A DNA stretch of 64,000 nucleotides from Amycolatopsis pretoriensis (GTDB taxonomy: Bacteria > Actinomycetota > Actinomycetes > Mycobacteriales > Pseudonocardiaceae). Shown here piece by piece: positions 52,991 to 59,754 of this stretch (positions are counted from its first letter, which is position 1; each line of letters begins with the position of its first letter). The position numbers and the translations under genes are program-made. The stretch is taken from the NCBI RefSeq assembly GCF_900107925.1, contig NZ_FNUJ01000021.1, forward strand, positions 16,345 through 80,344, in the 5' to 3' direction. The notes below the pieces were generated by a model. That model worked only from the letters and a program-made list of their open reading frames with translations, did not search any database and had not been told where the DNA came from.

Positions 52991-53514
52991 GGCGTGCTCC
53001 TGGTGGCCTTGACCTTCACTTTCACAGCAGGGTCGGTCGCGGGTGCGATCTGGGCGAGGCGGTGGGAGATGGCGGCGTGGACCGCCTCCGACAGGCCGTC
53101 GGTGCTGATCCGTTCGGTGCGGACGCGCGCGCTGACCTTGCGGCGGTTGACCGTCAGCTTCGTCCCGGACACGCCGTCGACGCCGGACGCGGCGGCCCGC
53201 AGGGTGGAGCGGTAGCTGCGCCGGGACGCCCCCGACTCCGGCTGGCCCCGCAGGGGAAGCACGGTGAGCTTGCCGGGGAGCACCGCGGCGAGGACCAGGA
53301 TGAGTCCGAGCAGCACCGCTACGCCACCGGCGACGGCGGGGACCAGGTCGTTCCAGTGCTGCGCGTGCAGCCATCCGGCGACGCTGTCGTAGCCGATCCA
53401 CGGCCGTTGCCCCAGGATCAGCTGGACCGCGGCAACGGCGGCGCCGACGGAGGCGGCGAGCAGGACGAGCGCGGCGAGCACGGCCGGGGTGCTGCGGCGG
53501 GGACGGCGTTTCAC
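52987..53514 (-). CDS. DUF6286-like membrane protein of the Asp23 cluster
   Basis: A 175-residue protein: two membrane helices (VLAALVLLAASVGAAVAAVQ, VAGGVAVLLGLILVLAAVLP) and a C-terminal Asp23-like soluble part (STLRAAASGVDGVSGTKLTV, GLSEAVHAAISHRLAQIAP). The GTG start overlaps the asp23 stop. Probably another anchor of the Asp23 scaffold. Confidence 0.7.
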   Translation of the reverse strand: MKRRPRRSTPAVLAALVLLAASVGAAVAAVQLILGQRPWIGYDSVAGWLHAQHWNDLVPAVAGGVAVLLGLILVLAAVLPGKLTVLPLRGQPESGASRRSYRSTLRAAASGVDGVSGTKLTVNRRKVSARVRTERISTDGLSEAVHAAISHRLAQIAPATDPAVKVKVKATRSTP

Positions 53515-53906
53515 TGGACCCTCCTGGTGTCGGCTTGCGCGGTGTGCAGGGCGGTGACGGTGATGTCGACCCGCTCGACCGCCAGCCCGGTGAGTTCTCG
53601 CACCCGGCTGATGAGGTGCTCGCGGACGGCGTCGGTCGTCTGGCGGACCGACCGCGGGTAGCCGATCGACAGGCGCACCGTCAGCGAGGCGGTGTCGCCG
53701 GCGACGGTCGCGGTGACTTTGGCGCTGCGGTCGAGGTCCTCGCTGCCGACGGACACACCCAGTACTCGTGAGGCGGATCCGCCGACGCCGTCGACTTCGG
53801 TGACCGCGGTCGCGGCGATCCGCTCGACCGCCGTTCCCCCGATCGTCAGCGCGCCGCGCTCACCGGCGTCCGAGGGCGCCGGCGCGGAGGTGGTCGCGGT
53901 GGTCAT
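53511..53906 (-). CDS. asp23: Asp23/Gls24 envelope stress protein (copy 2)
   Basis: A 131-residue Asp23/Gls24 family protein: RGALTIGGTAVERIAATAVT, SLTVRLSIGYPRSVRQTTDA, TGLAVERVDITVTAL. The family coats the membrane through AmaP and protects against envelope and alkaline stress. In operon with its neighbours. Confidence 0.85.
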   Translation of the reverse strand: MTTATTSAPAPSDAGERGALTIGGTAVERIAATAVTEVDGVGGSASRVLGVSVGSEDLDRSAKVTATVAGDTASLTVRLSIGYPRSVRQTTDAVREHLISRVRELTGLAVERVDITVTALHTAQADTRRVQ

Positions 53907-53912
53907 GGCGGA

Positions 53913-54089
53913 TCAGCCCCGGTCACGGCCGGACAGCGCCGACAGGTCGAGCTTGCCGTCGAGGTACCGGCCGACGAGCAGGCCGAGCGCGCCGAGGACG
54001 AGGACCAGGAGAAAGGCGCCGAAGCCGCCGAACGCGGCGGCCAGGCCGAGGACGAGCCCGGTCAGCAGACCGAGGTGGGTCGAAGTCAT
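53913..54089 (-). CDS. 58-residue membrane protein of the Asp23 cluster (DUF2273-like)
   Basis: A short gene with a good GGGAG ribosome site. It encodes one or two membrane helices (TGLVLGLAAAFGGFGAFLLV, LGALGLLVGRYLDG) and a short charged tail. Asp23/AmaP clusters usually include a small DUF2273 membrane protein of this size, so I assign it to that family by position and shape. Confidence 0.75.
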   Translation of the reverse strand: MTSTHLGLLTGLVLGLAAAFGGFGAFLLVLVLGALGLLVGRYLDGKLDLSALSGRDRG

Positions 54090-54120
54090 GGTTGCTCCCC
54101 GATGTGTCGATGGAAGTGGT

Positions 54121-54408
54121 TCACGAGGTCACCGGCGGGACGATGTCCTCGATGCGGACGTTCACCGGCCGGTCGACCGGGCCGATCGCGGCGCGCACCG
54201 CGGCGCCGATCTCCGCCGCCGTCGCCGGGTAGCGGCCGGTCACCCCGACGGTGATCTCGTCCGGCCGGATGCGGATTCCGGGGACGCGCCGGTGGGGCAG
54301 GAGGGTGGCGATCTCGCCGAACCGGCCGCTGTGCGGGCCCGCCACGGCGGGCAGGGCCAGCACAGCGGCGGCGACGGCGTCGGCGTCGATCGCGACGCCG
54401 CGGGTCAC
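54121..54408 (-). CDS. Small Asp23-like protein
   Basis: A 95-residue protein with a short Asp23-like fold (AVAAAVLALPAVAGPHSGRF, EITVGVTGRYPATAAEIGAA, VNVRIEDIVPP). It lacks part of the full domain. GTG start overlaps the stop of the larger asp23 gene by 4 bases. Confidence 0.65.
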   Translation of the reverse strand: MTRGVAIDADAVAAAVLALPAVAGPHSGRFGEIATLLPHRRVPGIRIRPDEITVGVTGRYPATAAEIGAAVRAAIGPVDRPVNVRIEDIVPPVTS

Positions 54409-54887
54409 TGGACGCGGCCGGTGTCGGGCTGCTCGTCGGTGTCGTCGCCGGGGAGGTGGACGTCGGAGACGTTGATGTTCACTTCGACGACCTCGAGCCC
54501 GGTCGTCTGCTCGACCGCGGTGATGACGTTGCGGCGCACCGAGCGGGCCAGGTCGGTGATGGACACGCCGTACTCGACGAGGACCTGCAGGTCGATCGCG
54601 GCCTGGCGTTCACCGACCTCGACGGAGACGCCCTGTCCGGCCGACGCGGTGGCGCCGGGGATGCGTTCGCGCAGGGCGTTGAAGGCGCGGGCGGCACCCC
54701 CGCCGAGGGCGTGGACGCCGGACACCTCGCGAGTGGCGATGCCGGCGACCTTCTGCACCACGACGTCGGAGATCGTGGTGCTGCCGTGGCTGGAGGACAG
54801 CGCGCTTTCCCCGGCCTTGGTGAGGGTGCCGGTCGCCGGGGCTGCGGTCTTGCCGGTGCCGCTGGTCGTGGTGGCCGGGTTCGTCAT
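54405..54887 (-). CDS. asp23: Asp23/Gls24 envelope stress protein (copy 1)
   Basis: A 160-residue Asp23/Gls24 protein and first gene of the cluster. A Thr/Ala-rich start leads to the domain (TTISDVVVQKVAGIATREVS, AIDLQVLVEYGVSITDLARS, TGLEVVEVNINVSDVHLPGD). ATG 54887 has AAAGGAG six bases upstream; the frame is open 25 codons further. Confidence 0.88.
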   Translation of the reverse strand: MTNPATTTSGTGKTAAPATGTLTKAGESALSSSHGSTTISDVVVQKVAGIATREVSGVHALGGGAARAFNALRERIPGATASAGQGVSVEVGERQAAIDLQVLVEYGVSITDLARSVRRNVITAVEQTTGLEVVEVNINVSDVHLPGDDTDEQPDTGRVQ

Positions 54888-55149
54888 GGCGTCTCCTTTG
54901 ATTCGGTTCGGATCGGTGGTTTCCGTGCGGGTGCCGCGGATTCCGTTCCGCTGCCTGCACACCTGGTGGACACCGCCCTTCGGGAAACGTCACGAGCTGA
55001 TCGTGTGTCGTGGCTCTCGTTCACCGGATCGGGTAGTGGAGCCGGATCCCGAATCCGCGCACCCGAAAATTGCTCGTATCCCCGGCGCTCAAGGACAGGT
55101 GCCGCATCGGGGTGAATTTCCAGAATTCGAATTCGGAAACTTCCGTCAC

Positions 55150-55461
55150 TCATTCGAACCGGCGCGGAAATCGAACCGCTCGGCGTGCCCGCCGGTTGCG
55201 GAACCCACCGCTGTCAGCGGAGTGCATGAACACCGTGCGGGGCACCTGCATCCCGGCCGAACCGCAGAAGGTGATGCCGCCGAGGTCGACGACGAGAGCC
55301 GGCGGCTGCGCGCCGAGAGCGGCTTCCGCCTGCTGACGCAGCCGGTCCGCGGTGGCGAGGTCCAGGTCGCCGACGGCTGCCACCACGACGGCTTCGGGCC
55401 AGGTGGTGAGGTGCACGGTCAGTTCTGGGAAGCCTTCGTCGTCGCTGCGGTCCACCGGCAC
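55150..55461 (-). CDS. Truncated STAS-domain protein
   Basis: A 103-residue protein. Residues 12-72 are a STAS domain (VTVHLTTWPEAVV-like start, AAVGDLDLATADRLRQQAE, ALVVDLGGITFCGSAGMQV) including the Ser that partner kinases phosphorylate in anti-sigma antagonists. After GSAGMQV the sequence turns into Arg-rich residues unlike the family, so the last two helices are lost. GTG 55461 keeps a good GGGAGG ribosome site. Possibly a damaged gene; it may still bind nothing useful. Confidence 0.6.
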   Translation of the reverse strand: MPVDRSDDEGFPELTVHLTTWPEAVVVAAVGDLDLATADRLRQQAEAALGAQPPALVVDLGGITFCGSAGMQVPRTVFMHSADSGGFRNRRARRAVRFPRRFE

Positions 55462-55516
55462 TCGCCTCCCTCGTCAGTGACCCTGGAACTGATGCATCGT
55501 TTTGTCATCGATTCTC

Positions 55517-55530
55517 CAGGTGGCCACCTG
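55517..55530. promoter_or_regulatory. Perfect 14-base palindrome upstream of the STAS gene
   Basis: CAGGTGGCCACCTG is its own reverse complement and lies 56-69 bases before the STAS start codon, a usual place for an operator. No second copy is seen in this window. Confidence 0.35.
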
Positions 55531-55722
55531 CGGTCTGTCCGCCGACCGACAGACACGGCCGTGAAGCACACCCTCACGGGAGAGGTCGCCGTTGAGACCG
55601 ACGTCACTGGCAAAGCCAGGCGCCATCGCGGGCGGTGGCTGAACCCGGCTCGGAGCGCGCGACTCGCATCGTGTCGTCGGTGGGGGCGAGGGTTTCGGCC
55701 CCTGAGCTCATCCCGCACGACA

Positions 55723-55755
55723 GAGCGGGGGCGCCGGAATCCGGTGCCCCCGCTC
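55723..55755 (-). terminator. Strong hairpin after the repeat-protein gene
   Basis: Fifteen-base stem (55723-55737 with 55741-55755, one G-U pair) and a 3-base loop, 21 bases after the minus-strand stop at 55777. No U-run. Confidence 0.75.
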
Positions 55756-55776
55756 GTTGTGCTCCCCGGTGAACCG

Positions 55777-57483
55777 TCAGACGGTGTGCGGGGTGTGCGC
55801 GACGGTGTTCCAGCCCGAGGCGTGGACATCGGCGTCGCCGCCGTTGCCGCCCCAGCCGGAGTTCCCGCCGGCGGTGGTGCTGTTGTTCCCGGCGTCGCCG
55901 GTCGAGCCGGTGGCGCCGGTGTCACCCGAGTTGCCCGAGGTGACCGTGGTGCTCGAGTGGTCGCCCTCGTTGTTCCAGCCACCGTGGTGACGGCCTTGCT
56001 GCTCGTGCCCGCGGGTCGAAGTGACGGCGGTGTTGCCGCCGGTCGAGCCCGAGTCGCCCGAGTTGCCGGACGTGCCGGTCACGGCGTTGTTGTGGCTGGT
56101 GGCGTTCCCGGCGTCGCCGGAGTTGCCGCCGTTACCGCCCTTGGCGGTACCGGTCACGACACCCAGGACGCCGGTGCGGCCGCCCTGCCGGTTCCAGCTG
56201 TGCCCACCGTTGTTCGTGGCGGAGTTCTGGCCGGTGCTCACGACGGTGGCGTCGCCACCGTGGCCCGCCCAGCCGGAGTTCCCGCCGGTGGTGGTGCTCC
56301 AGTTGCCCGCGTCACCGGTCGAGCCGGTGGGGCCAGTGTCACCCGAGTTGCCCGAGGTCACCGTGGTGGCCGACTTCGTGCCGTTCTCGTGGTTCCAGCC
56401 GGAGTTGTTCAAGCCACAGTTGTGGTTCCGGCCGCCGTGGTCGCCGCGGCCGTTGTTCTGGCCGCCCACGGTCCACACGATGGCGCTGTTGCCGCCCGTG
56501 GAGCCGGAGTCGCCCGAGTTGCCGGACTTCCCCGTCACCGCGCTGTTGTGGCTGTTCGCGTTGCCGGCGTCGCCGGAGTTGCCACCGTTACCGCCCTTGG
56601 CGGTGCCGGTGACCCAGCCCAGGACGCCCGTGTCGCCGCCCTGGTGCTTCCGGCCGTGCCCACCGTTGTTCGTGGCGGAGTTGTCGCCGGACGCGATCGT
56701 GGCGGCGTCGCCGCCGTGGCCCGCGTTGCCGGAGTTCCCGCCGGTGGTGGTGCTCCAGTTGCCCGCGTCACCGGTCGAGCCGGTGGCGCCGGTGTTCCCG
56801 GAGTCACCCGAGGTCACCGTGGTTTCGCAGCGCGCCAGCACGCACAGGCCGTAGGCGCTGTTGCCTCCGGTCGAGCCCGAGTTCCCGGAGTTGCCCGAGT
56901 TCCCCGACACGGCGTTGTTGGAACTGGTGGCGTTCCCGGCGTCGCCGGAGTTGCCACCGTTGCCGCCCTTCGCGATCCCGGTCACCGAGCCGAGCACGCC
57001 GCCGCGGGCGCCCCGCGAGTCCGCGGTGTTCTTGCCCGACGCCGCCGACGTCCCGGAGCCGCCGTGGCCGGCGGTCCCGGAGTTGCCGCCGGTGGTGGTG
57101 CTGGTGTTCGAGGCGTTCCCGGTCGAGCCGGTCGCGCCCGTGTTCCCGGAGTTGCCCGAGGACACCGAGGTGCTGCACTTGGCCAGGACGCAGACGCCGT
57201 AAGCGCTGTTCCCGCCGGTCGAACCGGAGTTGCCCGAGTTGCCGGAGTTCCCGCTGACAGCGTTGTTGCCGCTGCTCGCGTTGCCGCCGGAACCGGAGTC
57301 ACCGCCGTTGCCGCCGGCCGAGGTGCCGGAGACCGTGCCGGAGACAACGGAGTGCAGCGTGTTCCCGAGCCCGCCCAGCGGGCCCGCGTTCCCGGTGTCC
57401 GCACTGGCCACCGCTGACCCCAGCAGGACGAACCCGCCGGAGATGAACGCGGCGGTCAGGCCGCGTCGTACGTACTTGTGCAT
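55777..57483 (-). CDS. Large Gly/Asn/Ser/Thr repeat secreted protein
   Basis: A 568-residue exported protein. Signal peptide in the first 36 residues (RRGLTAAFISGGFVLLGSAV, cleavage near ASA-DTG). The rest is four long repeats rich in GNSG, GGNGG, TGGNS and STTT units, recalling collagen-like or PE_PGRS-like proteins. The first two units contain a paired Cys segment (YGVCVLAKCSTSV, YGLCVLARCETTV) that is replaced in units three and four. Such proteins may form a surface coat or adhesive layer. ATG 57483 with AAAGGGAAG upstream. Codon use follows the repeats. Confidence 0.75.
   Translation of the reverse strand: MHKYVRRGLTAAFISGGFVLLGSAVASADTGNAGPLGGLGNTLHSVVSGTVSGTSAGGNGGDSGSGGNASSGNNAVSGNSGNSGNSGSTGGNSAYGVCVLAKCSTSVSSGNSGNTGATGSTGNASNTSTTTGGNSGTAGHGGSGTSAASGKNTADSRGARGGVLGSVTGIAKGGNGGNSGDAGNATSSNNAVSGNSGNSGNSGSTGGNSAYGLCVLARCETTVTSGDSGNTGATGSTGDAGNWSTTTGGNSGNAGHGGDAATIASGDNSATNNGGHGRKHQGGDTGVLGWVTGTAKGGNGGNSGDAGNANSHNSAVTGKSGNSGDSGSTGGNSAIVWTVGGQNNGRGDHGGRNHNCGLNNSGWNHENGTKSATTVTSGNSGDTGPTGSTGDAGNWSTTTGGNSGWAGHGGDATVVSTGQNSATNNGGHSWNRQGGRTGVLGVVTGTAKGGNGGNSGDAGNATSHNNAVTGTSGNSGDSGSTGGNTAVTSTRGHEQQGRHHGGWNNEGDHSSTTVTSGNSGDTGATGSTGDAGNNSTTAGGNSGWGGNGGDADVHASGWNTVAHTPHTV
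55800..57340 (-). repeat. Four tandem coding repeats of about 117-152 codons
   Basis: The motif encoding KGGNGGNSGDAGNA (or a close variant) recurs near 56121, 56578, 56950 and 57300, so the units are about 456, 372 and 350 bases apart. Each unit ends with a stretch like GVLGxVTGxAKGGNGG. Variation in the Cys and Asn/His-rich inserts shows that the units have diverged. Confidence 0.7.
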
Positions 57484-57538
57484 GACTTCCCTTTCACACT
57501 CTCTGTCCATTGTGGATTTTGAGGATGGAAAGGGTTCG

Positions 57539-58372
57539 TCAGCTCGGATGGTCGTTGCCGTAGTACTCCAGCCAGTGCAACGACCACGAGCCCGCGGGCG
57601 GCGCCCGCCACGTACGGTCCGCGCCCGGTATGACCGATCCGGCCGCGGTCACGGCGTACTCGCCTCCGTGCTGGCCACCGGACCCCGCCGACATCGCTCC
57701 GCTCGTGCCGGTCACATCGGCGAGTGGTCCGCCGCCGCCGGATCCGGACAAAGGGCCGGCAACGCCGGCCGCATCCGCGTCCCCGGCGACGTGCCGGGCA
57801 CCGACCTGAACGTCAAGACGACGTTGACCGCCGCTCTGCTCGTCGACGGCCGGAGCAGTCCGGTCGATCGGCGTGACCAGTTCGCCCGGTGCGGCCACCA
57901 CCGGCGGAGCACTGACGTCTCCACGTGGTGTGGGCTTCGCCCGCTGATCGGTCACTGCCGTGGCCACGGGCTCGGCGCCGATCGCCCGCGCCACCGGCTC
58001 GGTGACCGGCCGCAAGGCCGACAGCACCGGTTCCGCTGCCTGCAGCACCGGGCGGGTCAGCGGCGCGAGCGCGGGCTCGAGCCCGCTCGTCACCGGCTTC
58101 ACCACCGGAGCCACGTGCGACGTCACCGCGTGGACAGTGCCCGTGACCGGCTTCAGGACCGGTTGGGCGTGCTTGAGCACGTCGTGCGCGGTGTCCCCGG
58201 TTCTGTCGAGCAGACCGGCCCGGTCGGGCGGAGGCGAACCTTCGGAAGCGTTCGCGGCCCCTGACACGGCCAAGGCCAGCAGGGTGAACCCGAACAACGC
58301 GCCGGCCACCACCAGTACCCGAAGTACCACCGGGTGCCGGACCAGCGCGTAATCCGTCTGGGAAGTATCCAT
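57539..58372 (-). CDS. Secreted Pro/Val/Ala-rich protein
   Basis: A 277-residue exported protein. A membrane helix or signal peptide lies near residues 15-42 (VVLRVLVVAGALFGFTLLAL). Then come short PVxxPVT repeats (VLKPVTGTVHAVTSHVAPVV, LAPLTRPVLQAAEPVLSALR), as in proteins spanning a cell wall, and a Gly/Ser-rich end. ATG 58372 has GGGGGTGAG eight bases upstream. Stands 56 bases ahead of the repeat-protein gene in the same direction. Confidence 0.65.
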   Translation of the reverse strand: MDTSQTDYALVRHPVVLRVLVVAGALFGFTLLALAVSGAANASEGSPPPDRAGLLDRTGDTAHDVLKHAQPVLKPVTGTVHAVTSHVAPVVKPVTSGLEPALAPLTRPVLQAAEPVLSALRPVTEPVARAIGAEPVATAVTDQRAKPTPRGDVSAPPVVAAPGELVTPIDRTAPAVDEQSGGQRRLDVQVGARHVAGDADAAGVAGPLSGSGGGGPLADVTGTSGAMSAGSGGQHGGEYAVTAAGSVIPGADRTWRAPPAGSWSLHWLEYYGNDHPS

Positions 58373-58478
58373 CCATCTCACCCCCTTTCAGGTCTGGACT
58401 TCACCGTCAGTCAGAGTTCGAGACGAAGCACATCACCGGATTGGGTGGAGATCAGAGTTTTTTCTTTCGCTCCAACGT

Positions 58479-58504
58479 GTTTACTACCGCTGATTAGTGG
58501 GTAA
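58479..58504 (+). promoter_or_regulatory. Sigma-B-type stress promoter before the ferritin-like gene
   Basis: GTTTAC (58479-58484) and GGGTAA (58499-58504) are 14 bases apart, an exact fit to the SigB/SigF-type consensus GTTT-N14/16-GGGTA. It points toward the ferritin-like gene, whose GTG is 166 bases away. Confidence 0.55.
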
Positions 58505-58669
58505 ATTCGGACCTTTTCCCGCCAGAAAAGACGGGGACAGGGGACCGACCCATCCGCGGCGCGGACAGCTCCGAACGGGGAACGTCCACGAAGGATCCGT
58601 CCCGGCGCCGGGAGACCGGCGCTGGGCTACGCCCGCTCGTTCGCGTGCGGGCGGGTTGGGAGATCACCC

Positions 58670-59668
58670 GTGTTTGGCAAACGCTATGCCGCGTCGATGA
58701 TCAACCGCAGCGCCGGAAACGACCGAGACCGCCGCCGCTTCCTCAAGGCAGCCGGGATGACCGGCCTCGGGGTGGTCGGAGCAGGCGCGCTCGGCGGGCT
58801 CGCGGCCGGACCCGCAGCCGCCGCGACGGCTCGGCCGGCCGCCGCCCAAGCCGCCGCAGCCGAGGTGAGCGACGGCGCCATTCTCAACTTCGCGCTCAAC
58901 CTCGAATACCTGGAAGCCGAGTTCTACCTGCACGCCGTCACTGGTAAGGGCCTCGCCGATTCGATGACCACCGGCACCGGTACCCGCGGCGGGGTGACCG
59001 GCGGCCGCGCGGTCCGCTTCCAGAGCAAGACCGTCCGCCAGTACGCGCAGGAGATCGCCGCCGACGAGAAGGACCACGTCCAGTTCCTGCGCTCGGCCCT
59101 CGGCTCGGCCGCCGTCGCGCGTCCGGCGATCGACCTGCAGTCCAGCTTCACCGCCGCGGCCCAGGCCGCCGGACTGGTCAGGCCCGGCCACAGCTTCGAC
59201 GCCTTCTCCTGCGAAGAGAACTTCCTGCTCGCGGCGTTCCTCTTCGAAGACGTCGGCGTCACCGCCTACAAGGGCGCCGCGCCCCTGATCTCCAACAAGA
59301 CCTACCTCGAAGCCGCCGCCGGCATCCTCGCCGTGGAGGCCTACCACGCCGGCAACATCCGCTCCCAGCTCTACGAACGCCGCGGCGGCATCCTCGGCCT
59401 CGGCCTGCTCGGCCGCGACCTGCGGGAAGCCTCGGTCAAGCTGTCCAACGCCCGCGACAGCCTCGACGGACCCGCCGACGACGACCAGGGCGTCATCGAC
59501 AGCCGCGGCCAGGCGAACATCGTCCCGACCGACGCCAACGGCATCGCCTACAGCCGCTCGCCGGGTCAGGTCCTCAACATCGTGTACCTGACCAACAAGG
59601 CCGCCACCTCCGGCGGGTTCTTCCCCAAGGGCGTCAACGGCGACGTGAACACCAGCGCCGCCAACTGA
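58670..59668 (+). CDS. Tat-exported ferritin-like protein
   Basis: A 332-residue protein. A Tat signal peptide is clear: RDRRRFLKAAG (RRRF at 21-24) and a Gly/Ala-rich core. The mature part is a ferritin-like four-helix domain (Ferritin_2 type) with the metal-ligand helices LNLEYLEAEFYLHA, ADEKDHVQFLRSAL, FLFEDVGVTAY and AVEAYHAGNIRSQL. Relatives occur in desiccation- and stress-linked loci. GTG start with GGGAG seven bases upstream. Possibly under the sigma-B-type promoter and followed by a hairpin terminator. Confidence 0.82.
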   Translation: MFGKRYAASMINRSAGNDRDRRRFLKAAGMTGLGVVGAGALGGLAAGPAAAATARPAAAQAAAAEVSDGAILNFALNLEYLEAEFYLHAVTGKGLADSMTTGTGTRGGVTGGRAVRFQSKTVRQYAQEIAADEKDHVQFLRSALGSAAVARPAIDLQSSFTAAAQAAGLVRPGHSFDAFSCEENFLLAAFLFEDVGVTAYKGAAPLISNKTYLEAAAGILAVEAYHAGNIRSQLYERRGGILGLGLLGRDLREASVKLSNARDSLDGPADDDQGVIDSRGQANIVPTDANGIAYSRSPGQVLNIVYLTNKAATSGGFFPKGVNGDVNTSAAN

Positions 59669-59676
59669 CCGGGTGG

Positions 59677-59711
59677 GGGTGCCGGACCGCCGTCGGGGCG
59701 GACCGGCACCC
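59677..59711. terminator. Hairpin terminator between convergent genes
   Basis: GGGTGCCGG (59677-59685) pairs with CCGGCACCC (59703-59711), extended inward by five pairs after one mismatch, loop of 5. It can serve both the ferritin-like gene and the LuxR gene that ends at 59755. Confidence 0.65.
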
Positions 59712-59754
59712 TCGCCCCCTGACCGGCGCGTGGACGTGGAAGCCGCCTGAACGC

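Noticed and set aside
55800..57340. CRISPR-like repeats
   Set aside because: The units are long (350-456 bases), diverged and in one coding frame; there are no short repeats with unique spacers.
53692..57417. Plus-strand open frame of over 1200 codons across the Asp23 cluster and repeat protein
   Set aside because: It is antisense to clear Asp23 genes and to a secreted repeat protein with signal peptide and ribosome site; its own product is a Pro/Val/Gly shadow.
58380..58393. Third copy of the ACCCCCT-type operator (ACCCCCTTTCAGGT)
   Set aside because: It is the complement of the ribosome site of the gene at 58372 and lacks the palindromic second half.
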